Positions 58,401 through 64,000 of a stretch of DNA of 64,000 bases are shown in pieces (the first letter of the stretch is position 1; each line of letters opens with the position of its first letter). Made by a program: the position numbers and the translations under genes. Source of the DNA: Elephas maximus indicus (taxonomy: Eukaryota; Chordata; Mammalia; Proboscidea; Elephantidae); contig NC_064819.1 in NCBI RefSeq assembly GCF_024166365.1, positions 1,686,501 to 1,750,500 on the forward strand, read 5' to 3'. A model generated the notes under the pieces. That model had not been told where the DNA came from. It saw only the letters and a program-made list of their open reading frames with translations, and ran no database searches.

Positions 58401-58979
58401 AACTGCAGGGCCGCAGAGCCCGCGACCGAAGTCCATGGGACGGGTGGCTCCGCCAGGGGCGCGGGGGCGGCCGTCGGGAGCCCGCGGGGGAGCAGCGGCC
58501 CCCGGTGACCCTTCCCCCGCCCAGCGGCCTCCGGGGCGCGGGGCCGGGCCGCGACCCCTCCCCGCTCCGGCCCCGACCCCTCCCCGCTCCGGCCCCGACC
58601 CCTCCCCGCTCCGGCCCCGAACCCTCCCCGCTCCGGCCCCGACCCCTCCCCGCTCCGGCCCGGCCCTGCGCTAGCCGCACGGCTCAGCGAAGGACCGACC
58701 GACGAGGACCGAGCCCGTAGGGCCGCTCCGCAGACTGCAGTCCGGTCCCAGCATGCCGCGGGCGCAGGAAGTCCCGCCCCCGGCCACGTGCACCGCCCGA
58801 CGGCCGCCGCCGCCGGAAACGTCTGTCTGTCCTGCTGCCGCCGCTCCCTGGCCGGCGCATCTCACTCCTCACTCACCAAGGGCCGCGCCGGGCTCCCGGA
58901 CTGTCACTGTGCTGCGGCTTCCCGCTTTGGGGATCTTCACGCGGTTCCACGGCTCCAGCCCCGGCCGCATCGCCGCCAT
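42949..58979 (-). CDS. NEPRO: NEPRO (C3orf17), nucleolus and neural progenitor protein, nine coding exons (gene span)
   Basis: Joining, in transcript order, 58979-58877, 55148-54994, 54340-54261, 53849-53718, 53269-53192, 51846-51485, 51162-51101, 47970-47711 and 43420-42949 gives 1704 bases: 567 residues plus TAG, equal to the human length as I recall it. It starts [20 protein letters not shown] and ends [12 protein letters not shown]. The N-terminal half is the conserved DUF4477-type region ([40 protein letters not shown]); the C-terminal half is basic and low in complexity (RQRRSQN, RQRKPQR). In other mammals the protein is nucleolar, linked to rRNA maturation and RNase MRP, and to Notch-dependent neural progenitor upkeep; human variants are tied to anauxetic dysplasia. 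All introns are GT-AG. The 5' end lies in a CpG island next to a large minisatellite. No frame damage seen. Confidence 0.96.
44477..45298. mobile_element. Unclassified 0.8 kb insertion in RTE, possibly LTR-like
   Basis: The RTE reading stops at 44475 and resumes at 45299. The block starts tgtgatgtaatggatcactt, has an AfroSINE tail inside, a region like the LTR family (tcctttggaccccggggtcc) and ends in a pyrimidine-rich stretch. Family not identified. Confidence 0.5.
44575..44640 (+). mobile_element. AfroSINE tail fragment
   Basis: Only the 3' end (ttgctatgagttggaatcga to ctgggtttggtttgg) inside the 44477-45298 block. Confidence 0.75.
45451..47138. other. NEPRO intron 8, mostly unassigned
   Basis: Contains one MIR (46205-46325); the rest is unassigned intron. 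Confidence 0.45.
46205..46325 (+). mobile_element. MIR SINE
   Basis: cctcgtctacaaaatgggag then ctcagagttactgtgaatat is the MIR 3' half. Confidence 0.6.
47139..47312. repeat. Degenerate minisatellite, 'ctccagccctcaccccactg' type, NEPRO intron 8
   Basis: About nine imperfect units of roughly 16 to 22 bp built on ctccagccctcacccc. Unit lengths vary, so copies drift in all frames and open short spurious frames. Confidence 0.85.
47711..47970 (-). CDS. NEPRO: NEPRO coding exon 8
   Basis: Acceptor with a long pyrimidine tract ending catttcag, then [20 protein letters not shown] and on to [20 protein letters not shown] and [10 protein letters not shown] chose the donor AG|gtaggt (47710) over an earlier GT at 47717 because only the former keeps frame with the last exon (QGY-S-LPKKL). 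Confidence 0.92.
47971..49004. other. NEPRO intron 7, unassigned
   Basis: AT-rich intron with T runs at 48116 and 48213; nothing else recognised. Confidence 0.45.
49005..49260 (+). mobile_element. MIR SINE, well preserved
   Basis: aaaccagactgcctacattc, ctatgtggcctgggcaagtt, gaacaatgcctggcatagag: nearly complete MIR. Confidence 0.85.
49590..50835 (-). mobile_element. MIR SINE split by an L1
   Basis: Halves at 49590-49755 (taggaaatagagctatggag) and 50740-50835 (ggtcacacagctagtacgtg) join into one antisense MIR with the L1 3' UTR between. Confidence 0.7.
49756..50738 (+). mobile_element. 5'-truncated L1 3' UTR, NEPRO intron 7
   Basis: Same segment as 36440-37468, starting at nearly the same internal point and ending in (AC)n. 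It is inserted into a MIR element, whose two halves flank it. Confidence 0.88.
51101..51162 (-). CDS. NEPRO: NEPRO coding exon 7
   Basis: A 62-base exon: acceptor atctacag, then (E)[20 protein letters not shown], then CAG|gtttgt. It is easy to miss because the frame is short; it is needed to link exon 6 (phase 1) to exon 8 (phase 0). Confidence 0.92.
51485..51846 (-). CDS. NEPRO: NEPRO coding exon 6
   Basis: The largest internal exon, 362 bases. It begins (W)[19 protein letters not shown] and holds [20 protein letters not shown] and [16 protein letters not shown], and ends [16 protein letters not shown]. Acceptor ctctag, donor AGAG|gtaatt. The end of the exon starts the lysine-rich linker to the C-terminal half. 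Confidence 0.95.
51847..52828. other. NEPRO intron 5 part, unassigned
   Basis: Non-repetitive-looking intron; no further exon is needed, because exons 5 and 6 join in frame. Confidence 0.45.
52829..52982 (+). mobile_element. AfroSINE, NEPRO intron 5
   Basis: Head agaagccctgatggcacagt, tail gctgacccgacagcacc; antisense to NEPRO. Confidence 0.9.
53192..53269 (-). CDS. NEPRO: NEPRO coding exon 5
   Basis: Seventy-eight bases encoding (L)[19 protein letters not shown] then GLVSRL, with Trp split at TG|gtacgt. The stretch is strongly hydrophobic but lies inside the folded N-terminal domain; I do not read it as a membrane segment. Confidence 0.94.
53718..53849 (-). CDS. NEPRO: NEPRO coding exon 4
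   Basis: Encodes (S)[19 protein letters not shown] then [20 protein letters not shown] and CKTF. The donor is CT|gtatcc, weaker than the other donors but forced by frame and by the next exon, which starts with C to complete Leu. Confidence 0.92.
54261..54340 (-). CDS. NEPRO: NEPRO coding exon 3
   Basis: Eighty bases encoding [20 protein letters not shown] and SELFSS; acceptor ctttcag, donor AG|gtaagt splitting a Ser codon. Confidence 0.95.
54994..55148 (-). CDS. NEPRO: NEPRO coding exon 2
   Basis: Acceptor ctttag, donor CAG|gtgagg. It encodes (G)[35 protein letters not shown] and [13 protein letters not shown], the best conserved block of the N-terminal domain. Confidence 0.95.
55422..55592 (+). 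mobile_element. AfroSINE, NEPRO intron 1
   Basis: Full-length: gaaacccttgtggcatagtg to cttgacggcagtgggtttgg, followed by a T-rich end; little diverged. Confidence 0.92.
56000..56084 (-). mobile_element. AfroSINE 3' fragment
   Basis: Tail half (ttgctaggtaccatggagtt to ggctgtaatg), directly before the (TG)n(CG)n tract. Confidence 0.7.
56085..56110. repeat. (TG)8(CG)5 alternating tract
   Basis: Sixteen bases of TG followed by ten of CG, uninterrupted purine-pyrimidine alternation in NEPRO intron 1, of the kind able to form Z-DNA. Confidence 0.85.
56095..57560 (-). mobile_element. L1 3' end split by an RTE insertion, NEPRO intron 1
   Basis: L1 3'-UTR text occurs at 56113-56340 (agtttacagagcaaataagt) and again at about 56883-57560 (agttcttctggtcttggggt, aagcatttaagaccccaggc), with RTE between them at 56345-56882. 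Confidence 0.8.
56345..56882 (-). mobile_element. RTE LINE with internal deletion, NEPRO intron 1
   Basis: Read on -, the first about 33 bases are the extreme RTE 5' end (tgtctgtcagtttgtcgtac), joined directly to reverse-transcriptase sequence (ggaggaagactcattaacaa) and on to the C-terminal region at 56345. Everything between is missing. Inserted in an older L1. Confidence 0.85.
57922..58086 (+). mobile_element. AfroSINE, NEPRO intron 1
   Basis: Full-length: ggaaaccctggtggcttagt to cactcgagggcactgggttt. Confidence 0.92.
58100..58290 (-). mobile_element. MIR SINE, NEPRO intron 1
   Basis: ttatccccatttgaaaacgg and aggattcgaacccagaccat, antisense MIR at the edge of the CpG island. Confidence 0.7.
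58552..58661. repeat. 22-bp minisatellite, five units, NEPRO intron 1
   Basis: Five near-identical tandem copies of a 22-bp unit starting cgacccctccccgctccggc on +; the fourth has one change (cgaaccc). On the NEPRO sense strand it is G-rich (ggggagggg), about 215 to 325 bp downstream of the exon 1 donor. Confidence 0.93.
58877..58979 (-). CDS. NEPRO: NEPRO coding exon 1
   Basis: Start codon at 58979-58977 in the context tcaagATGGCGGCG, which is also a YY1-type motif. Encodes [20 protein letters not shown] then [14 protein letters not shown]; the donor is TTG|gtgagt, phase 1. A second in-frame ATG is codon 4. Confidence 0.93.
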
Positions 58980-59029
58980 CTTGAGGGGCGGGGAGGGACC
59001 GCGAACGGCGGAAGTGGGCGAGACCAAGT

Positions 59030-60389
59030 TAAGCCAGGAAGGAGGGGAGAGGGGACGAAACCTTCCGAGAGGGAGAGAGGGGACGTCACCTCCCGGGAAG
59101 GAGGGGAGAGGGGAGAGGGGACGTCACCTCCGGGGAAGGAGGGCAGAGGGGACGTCACCTCCGGGGAAGGAGGAGAGAGGTGACGAAACCTTCCGAGAGG
59201 GAGAGAGGGGACGTCACCTCCCGGGAAGGAGGGGGGAGGGGAGAGGGGACGCCACCTCCGGGGAAGGAAGGGAGAGGGGAGAGGGGACGTCACCTCCCGA
59301 GAAGGAGGGGAGAGGGGACGCCACCTCCGGGGAAGGAGGAGAGAGGGGACGAATCCTTCCGAGAGGGAGAGAGGGGACGTCACCTCCCGGGAAGGAGGGG
59401 GGAGGGGACGCCACCTCCCGGGAAGGAGGGCAGAGGGGACGTCACCTCCCGAGAAGGAGGGGAGAGGGGACGCCACCTCCCGGGAAGGGGGGGAGAGGGG
59501 ACGCCACCTCCGGGGAAGGAGGGGGGAGGGGACGCCACCTCCCGGGAAGGAGGGGAGAGGGGACGCCACCTCCGGGGAAGGAGGAGAGAGGGGACGAATC
59601 CTTCCGAGAGGGAGAGAGGGGACGTCACCTCCCGGGAAGGAGGGGGGAGGGGACGCCACCTCCCGGGAAGGAAGGGAGAGGGGAGAGGGGACGTCACCTC
59701 CCGAGAAGGAGGGGAGAGGGGACGCCACCTCCCGGGAAGGGGGGGAGAGGGGACGCCACCTCCCGGGAAGGGGGGGAGAGGGGACGCCACCTCCGGGGAA
59801 GGAGGGGGGAGGGGACGCCACCTCCCGGGAAGGAGGGGAGAGGGGACGTCACCTCCCGAGAAGGAGGGGAGAGGGGACGCCACCTCCGGGGAAGGAGGAG
59901 AGAGGGGACGAATCCTTCCGAGAGGGAGAGAGGGGACGTCACCTCCCGGGAAGGAGGGGGGAGGGGACGCCACCTCCGGGGAAGGAGGAGAGAGGGGACG
60001 AATCCTTCCGAGAGGGAGAGAGGGGACGTCACCTCCCGAGAAGGAGGGGAGAGGGGACGCCACCTCCGGGGAAGGAGGAGAGAGGGGACGAATCCTTCCG
60101 AGAGGGAGAGAGGGGACGTCACCTCCCGGGAAGGAGGGGGGAGGGGACGCCACCTCCCGGGAAGGAGGGCAGAGGGGACGTCACCTCCCGAGAAGGAGGG
60201 GAGAGGGGACGCCCCCTCCCGGGAAGGGGGGGAGAGGGGACGCCACCTCCGGGGAAGGAGGGGGGAGAGGGGACGCCACCTCCCGGGAAGGAGGGCGGAG
60301 GGGACGCCACCTCCCGGGAAGGAGGGGGGAGGGGACGCCACCTCCCGGGAAGGAGGGGGGAGGGGACGCCACCTCCCGGGAAGGAGGGG
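59030..60389. repeat. 31-bp GC-rich minisatellite, about 43 units, upstream of NEPRO
   Basis: The unit is 31 bp, reading gaggggacgtcacctcccgg then gaaggagggga with variants. By eye I count 43 units, sorted by the core after 'gggga': 14 cgtcacc, 22 cgccacc-type (one of them cgccccc), 5 cgaatcc and 2 cgaaacc. Three units carry an extra gagaggg. The cgaatcc units usually sit between a cgccacc and a cgtcacc unit, which is a higher-order pattern. The array begins about 50 bp upstream of the NEPRO ATG and ends abruptly at an RTE fragment. The units lack stops in several frames, so long spurious open frames cross it. Confidence 0.95.
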
Positions 60390-60950
60390 CTGTTGTTGTT
60401 AGCGACTCACAGCGACCTTATGGCACAACGAAAGGAAAGGCTGCCTGGTCCTGCGCCATCCGCATGGTTATTACTATGTTTGAGTCCGCTGTTGCAGGCA
60501 CTGTGTCAATCCATCTCATTGAGGGTCCTCCTCTTTTCGCTGACCCTCTACCAAACATGATGTCCTTCTCCAGGGACTGATCCCTCCAGACAACGTGTCC
60601 AAAGTATGTGAGACTCAGTCTCGCCATCCTTGTCTCCAAGGAGCATTCTGGTTGCACTTCTTCCTAGACAGATTTGTTCCTTCTTTTAGCAGCCCGTTGT
60701 ATATTCAGTGTTCTTCGTCAACACCACAACTCAGTGGTGTCAGTCCTTCTCTGGTCTTCCTTATCCATTGTCCAGCTTTTGCATGCTTATGAGGTCTTTG
60801 AAAACACCAGGGCTTGGGTCAGGCACACCTTAGTCCTCAGGATGATGTCTTGTACTTTTTAACACTTTAAAGAGATCTCTTGCAGCCGATTTGCCCAGTG
60901 CCTTGGGTCTCCTGATTTGACTGCTGCTTCCTAAGGTGTTGATTGTGGGG
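60390..60950 (-). mobile_element. RTE LINE 3' fragment beside the NEPRO minisatellite
   Basis: Antisense RTE 3' part ([20 protein letters not shown]) whose (CAA)n end abuts the last minisatellite unit at 60389/60390. A G run at 60947-60959 marks the other side. Confidence 0.88.
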
Positions 60951-61108
60951 GGGGGGGGGACGAAAGGGGAGGAAACCTCCCTGGGAGGAGGCTGGTAGGA
61001 GGGGCCCTGGAAGTGCACAGAATTGTGCAACCAAAATAGGCTTGGGCTGGAAATGACCCAGCTGGTTATCTACCCTCTGGTTACCAAAATCTGACCGGTG
61101 CGTCAGAA

Positions 61109-61312
61109 CCACTTGGGTTGTGGTGGTGGTTAGTTGCTCTCCACTCAATTCTGACACGGGGCGACCCGTGTGTGCAGAGCAGAATTGTGCTCCGTATGTA
61201 GGATTTTAAAGGCTGTGACCTTTCAGAAGCAAATCACTAGATCTTTCTTTTGAGGCCCCTCTAGGTGGGTCCACCTTTCGGCTTAACCATTTGTGCCAGC
61301 CAGGGACCCCAG
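61109..61312 (-). mobile_element. Old AfroSINE-related copy
   Basis: Diverged antisense copy: gttagttgctctccactcaa, then the body, ending accatttgtgccagccaggg. Confidence 0.65.
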
Positions 61313-61365
61313 TTACTTGGGAATGCTTTGGAACTACTTAATGGGTTAAAAAAAAAAAAAAAAAA

Positions 61366-61500
61366 ATCCCGTCACCTTCAAGTCAGTTCCGACGCATAGG
61401 GACCTCGTAGGACAGAGGAGAACAGCCCCATAGGGTTTCCAAGGAGCAACCGATGGATCTGAAATGCTAGCTTTTTAGTTAGCAGCCTGAGCTGTTATAG
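61366..61500 (-). mobile_element. AfroSINE
   Basis: From ccgtcaccttcaagtcagtt to tagttagcagcctgagctgt, next to an A run. Confidence 0.88.
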
Positions 61501-61620
61501 TTAAAAGAAAATAAAAATCATAGCATTTACCTCACAGTCGTTATATAAAGATAAAACGAGTTAATACACGTAAAGTGCTTTAGAACAGTGCCTAGCATAC
61601 AATACGTATCTTACATATTA
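61500..61620 (+). mobile_element. MIR SINE 3' half
   Basis: catttacctcacagtcgtta and tagaacagtgcctagcatac. Confidence 0.6.
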
Positions 61621-61659
61621 ATGTTGTTATTTTGCTATTTAATGCATCTAGACTTGCCT

Positions 61660-61867
61660 TAAGGTGCTGGTTGGCACAAACGGTTTGCCAATCTAAAGGC
61701 TGGCAGTTTGAACTCAGCCAGTGGCACCGTGAAAGAAAGGCCTGATGACCTACTTCCATAAAGATGAAAATCAAGGAAATCCTATTGGGCAGTTCTACCC
61801 TGTAATACATAGGGTCGCCATGAGTCTCAGTCGGCTCAGCAGCGAGGGGTTTGGTTTGGGGTTTTTT
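61660..61867 (+). mobile_element. AfroSINE, longer-body subfamily
   Basis: Body aaaggcctgatgacctactt (matching the RTE 5'-UTR type) and tail cagtcggctcagcagcgagg; head diverged. Confidence 0.8.
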
Positions 61868-61875
61868 AGCCTTAC

Positions 61876-62381
61876 TGTTATGAATTGAATTGTGTTCTCC
61901 CAAAATAAAAATATCTGTCAACTTGGCTAGGCCATGAGTCCCAGTATTGTGTGGTTGTCTACCATTTTGTCATTTGATGTGGTTTCCTATGTGTGTAAAT
62001 CCTACCTCTATGATGTTAATGAGGCAGGATTATTGGCAGTTATGTTAATGAGGGAGGGCTCAATCTATAAGACTAGTTTGTATTTTAAGCCAGTCTTTTT
62101 TGAGGTAGAGAAGAGAGAAGCGAGCAGAGAGACGTGGGGACCTCATACCACCAAGAGAATAGTGCTGGGAGCAGAGTGTATCCTTTGGACCAGAGGTCCC
62201 TGCACGGGGAAGACTGATGAAAAGGAGCCTTCTTCCAGATCCCGCAGAGAGAGAAAGCCTTCCTCTGGAGCTGGTGCCCTGAATTCAGGCTTCTAGCCTC
62301 CTAGACTGAAGAGAATAAATTTCCCTTTGTTAAAGCCGCCCACTTGTATTACTGTTGTAGCAACACCAGATAACTAAGACA
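61876..62381 (+). mobile_element. Solo LTR fossil, same family, 506 bp
   Basis: TG...CA ends with a perfect 5-bp duplication CTTAC (61871-61875 and 62382-62386). Confidence 0.87.
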
Positions 62382-62386
62382 CTTAC

Positions 62387-62945
62387 CTTATTGAAGCGTT
62401 TGCCATGCTTTACGTGTTTTCCACACACTGCTTTCTCTACCTAGTACACCATCCCCCTGAAACACAGTCTCCCTTCTGGGGTCATTTTCTGGGTAATTAT
62501 TCCTGACCATCCTATCCCCGCTATAACTTGGTATAGAGGCCCCCGCTTATGTACCACCTTAATCCCCAGTGTTGGCCTCTCACAGCATTTACCACGCTGT
62601 GTTGTATTTATTCTCCAATGGCATGTGAGCCTAAGGAAGGCAGTACTATGGGTATATGCTTAAAAAAACTAGTCAACTCCGACTCAGCAACCCTATAGGG
62701 CAGGGTAGGACTCCCCTATAGGGTTTCCAAGGCTGTAAATCTTTACGGAAGCTGACTGCCACATCGTTCTTCATCAGAGCCACTGGGTAAGTTTGAACTG
62801 CCAACCTTTCAGTTAGCAGCTGAGTATTTAACCACTGTGCCACCAGGGCTCCTTACTAATATATCTGACTGATCATTGTATATCAATGCTCAACTCAGAG
62901 CCTGGAGTATAGTAGACCGTCCACACGTATTTACTGACTGAATGG
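62387..62945 (+). mobile_element. L2 LINE 3' region, split by an AfroSINE
   Basis: attattcctgaccatcctat and the end agtatagtagaccgtccaca; the 62664-62853 AfroSINE interrupts it. Confidence 0.65.
62664..62853 (-). mobile_element. AfroSINE inside an L2 element
   Basis: From actagtcaactccgactcag to actgtgccaccagggctcct; longer-body type. Confidence 0.88.
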
Positions 62946-63292
62946 AAGGCTAGATGATGCTTGAATAGGGTTTTTGAAGAATGAATAGGCATTTCCAAGG
63001 AGCCAAGGGAACAAGAACGTTCTTGGCAGAGTTGTTAAACTGGATTTGAAGAATTACTAGCCCTGGCTTGGTATTACTGGAGCAGTATGGGTGCTAAGGG
63101 ATGAAATTGGGGATTGGGGTGAAGGGTCAAATCATGGGCAGGATTTGGATTTTATCCTGAAGACTGGCGGTCTTGCAACTTAGTTAATCATCGAAATTAT
63201 TTGGGTAGCTTCTAAAAAATACAGATTTTTCAGCCCCCACTTTGGAAATTTTTATTCAGTAAATCTGACTAGGGTTCTAATCTGTTTTTAGA
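62946..63292. other. Flank of the 30-bp minisatellite
   Basis: Unassigned sequence with the weak MER5-like patch at 63170-63285. Confidence 0.4.
63170..63285 (+). mobile_element. Partial MER5-like hAT remnant
   Basis: cttagttaatcatcgaaatt to ttcagtaaatctgactaggg resembles half of a MER5-type element; weakly supported. Confidence 0.4.
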
Positions 63293-63832
63293 TTCTCCAT
63301 TTGATGGTAGTCTGGGTTTGGGAGTTCCATTTGATGGTAGTCTGGGTTGGGGAGCCCCATTCGATGGTAGTGTGGGTTGGGGAGCCCCATTCGATGGTAG
63401 TCTGGGTTGGGGAGCCCCTTTCGATGGTAGTCTAGGTTGGGGAGCCCTGTTCAATGGTAGTCTGGGTTTGGTAGTTCCATTCGATGGTAGTCTGGGTTGG
63501 GGAGCCCCATTCAATGGTAGTCTGGGTTTGGTAGTTCCATTCGATGGTAGTCTGGGTTGGGGAGCCCCATTCAATGGTAGTCTGGGTTTGGTAGTTCCAT
63601 TCGATGGTAGTCTGGGTTTGGTAGTTCCATTCGATGGTAGTCTGGGTTGGGGAGCCCCATTCGATGGTAGTCTGGGTTTGGTAGTTCCATTCGATGGTAG
63701 TCTGGGTTGGGGAGCCCCATTCAATGGTAGTCTGGGTTGGGTAGTTCCATTCGATGGTAGTCTGGGTTGGGGAGCCCTATTCAATGGTGGTCTGGGTTTG
63801 GGAGTTCCATTCGATGGTAGTCTGGGTTGGGG
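63293..63832. repeat. 30-bp minisatellite, 18 units
   Basis: Tandem 30-bp units such as ccattcgatggtagtctggg followed by ttggggagcc or tttggtagtt. Two unit types alternate for much of the array, giving a 60-bp dimer. Because 30 is a multiple of three, + reads as repeated PFDGSLGWGA/PFDGSLGLVV and - as repeated (R)LPSNGTTKPRLPSNGAPQP. There is no surrounding gene, and both strands are equally open, so I take it as non-coding satellite. Confidence 0.93.
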
Positions 63833-64000
63833 AACCCTTGCTGTAGGTGATGAAGGAGTCACTGAGTCTTAGGCATAGCAATTTCTGATCAGCTTGCATT
63901 AGAAGAAGAGCATTCTGGGAAACAGATTTGTGGGGGATGAGTCTGGAGATACGGAGATTAGATGTGAGTCCATTAGAAACGCAGAAAAGAAATGATGGTG

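Larger units (their letters stand above)
58290..60390. promoter_or_regulatory. NEPRO CpG island and promoter region
   Basis: Very GC-rich block covering intron 1 proximal sequence, exon 1 and the upstream minisatellite. It holds a YY1-type site at the start codon (58972-58982, - strand AAGATGGCGGC), an ETS-like ggaagt on + near 59007, and a 'tcccagcatgc' half of a ZNF143 site near 58746-58756. AT content rises sharply outside. Confidence 0.75.

Noticed and set aside
58076-58720. 214-residue frame on +, and the 130-residue frame on -, next to NEPRO exon 1
   Set aside because: GC-rich intronic sequence crossing a MIR and the 22-bp array; no conserved protein features.
58753-60580. Open frames of 549 and 466 residues on + with [13 protein letters not shown]-type repeats, and matching - strand frames
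   Set aside because: They are translations of the 31-bp minisatellite. The unit has no stop in several frames, frames on both strands are open, and none has splice or domain support.
63269-63872. Repeat proteins of 184 (+) and 197 (-) residues
   Set aside because: Produced by the 30-bp tandem unit being a multiple of three; no start context, introns or homology seen.

Overview
This is a stretch of placental mammal nuclear DNA, and the repeats point to an afrotherian, most likely an elephant or a close paenungulate. The evidence is dense AfroSINE copies (tRNA-like head, body containing 'gcagttcgaatcc', tail 'gactcgacggcagtgggttt'), many fragments of the matching RTE LINE, a nearly complete L1 with its own 3' UTR type, and a 0.5 kb LTR family repeated along the window. 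There is no bacterial-style gene organisation. Nearly all long open frames outside the two host genes are repeat-derived.

Two host genes are present, tail to tail. GTPBP8 (EngB/YihA-type GTPase of the mitochondrion) lies on the + strand with six coding exons between 15966 and 37910. NEPRO (C3orf17, nucleolus and neural progenitor protein) lies on the - strand with nine coding exons between 58979 and 42949. I joined the exons by hand; every junction obeys GT-AG and keeps frame. They give 263 and 567 codons. The pair matches, from memory, the human 3q13.2 neighbourhood. Both genes start in CpG islands and carry YY1-type AAxATGGCGG motifs at the start region; GTPBP8 also has a ZNF143/THAP11-type site.

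Layout: 1-2462 RTE LINE with an inverted 5' piece; 3042-5036 LTR fossils, one inserted in another; 5200-15170 AfroSINEs, L2, ancient L1, RTE and LTR copies nested in each other; 15640-16340 GTPBP8 CpG island and exon 1; 16550-37800 introns of GTPBP8, with an RTE copy, a chimeric tRNA-Gly SINE and a 7.8 kb antisense L1 (24311-32093); 37820-38370 last exon and 3' UTR; 38430-42900 intergenic repeats; 42949-58979 NEPRO with RTE, L1 and SINE copies in its introns; 59030-60389 a 43-copy, 31-bp GC-rich minisatellite directly upstream of NEPRO; 60390-63290 RTE, AfroSINE, LTR and L2; 63293-63832 an 18-copy, 30-bp minisatellite.

The most interesting items are the NEPRO promoter minisatellite with repeated CRE-like cores, the displaced reading frame at the GTPBP8 N-terminus, the SINE built from a tRNA-Gly head plus both ends of RTE, and the RTE rearrangements. 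I found no convincing new multi-gene system. Comparisons with human proteins and repeat consensus sequences are from memory, and all counts were made by eye.
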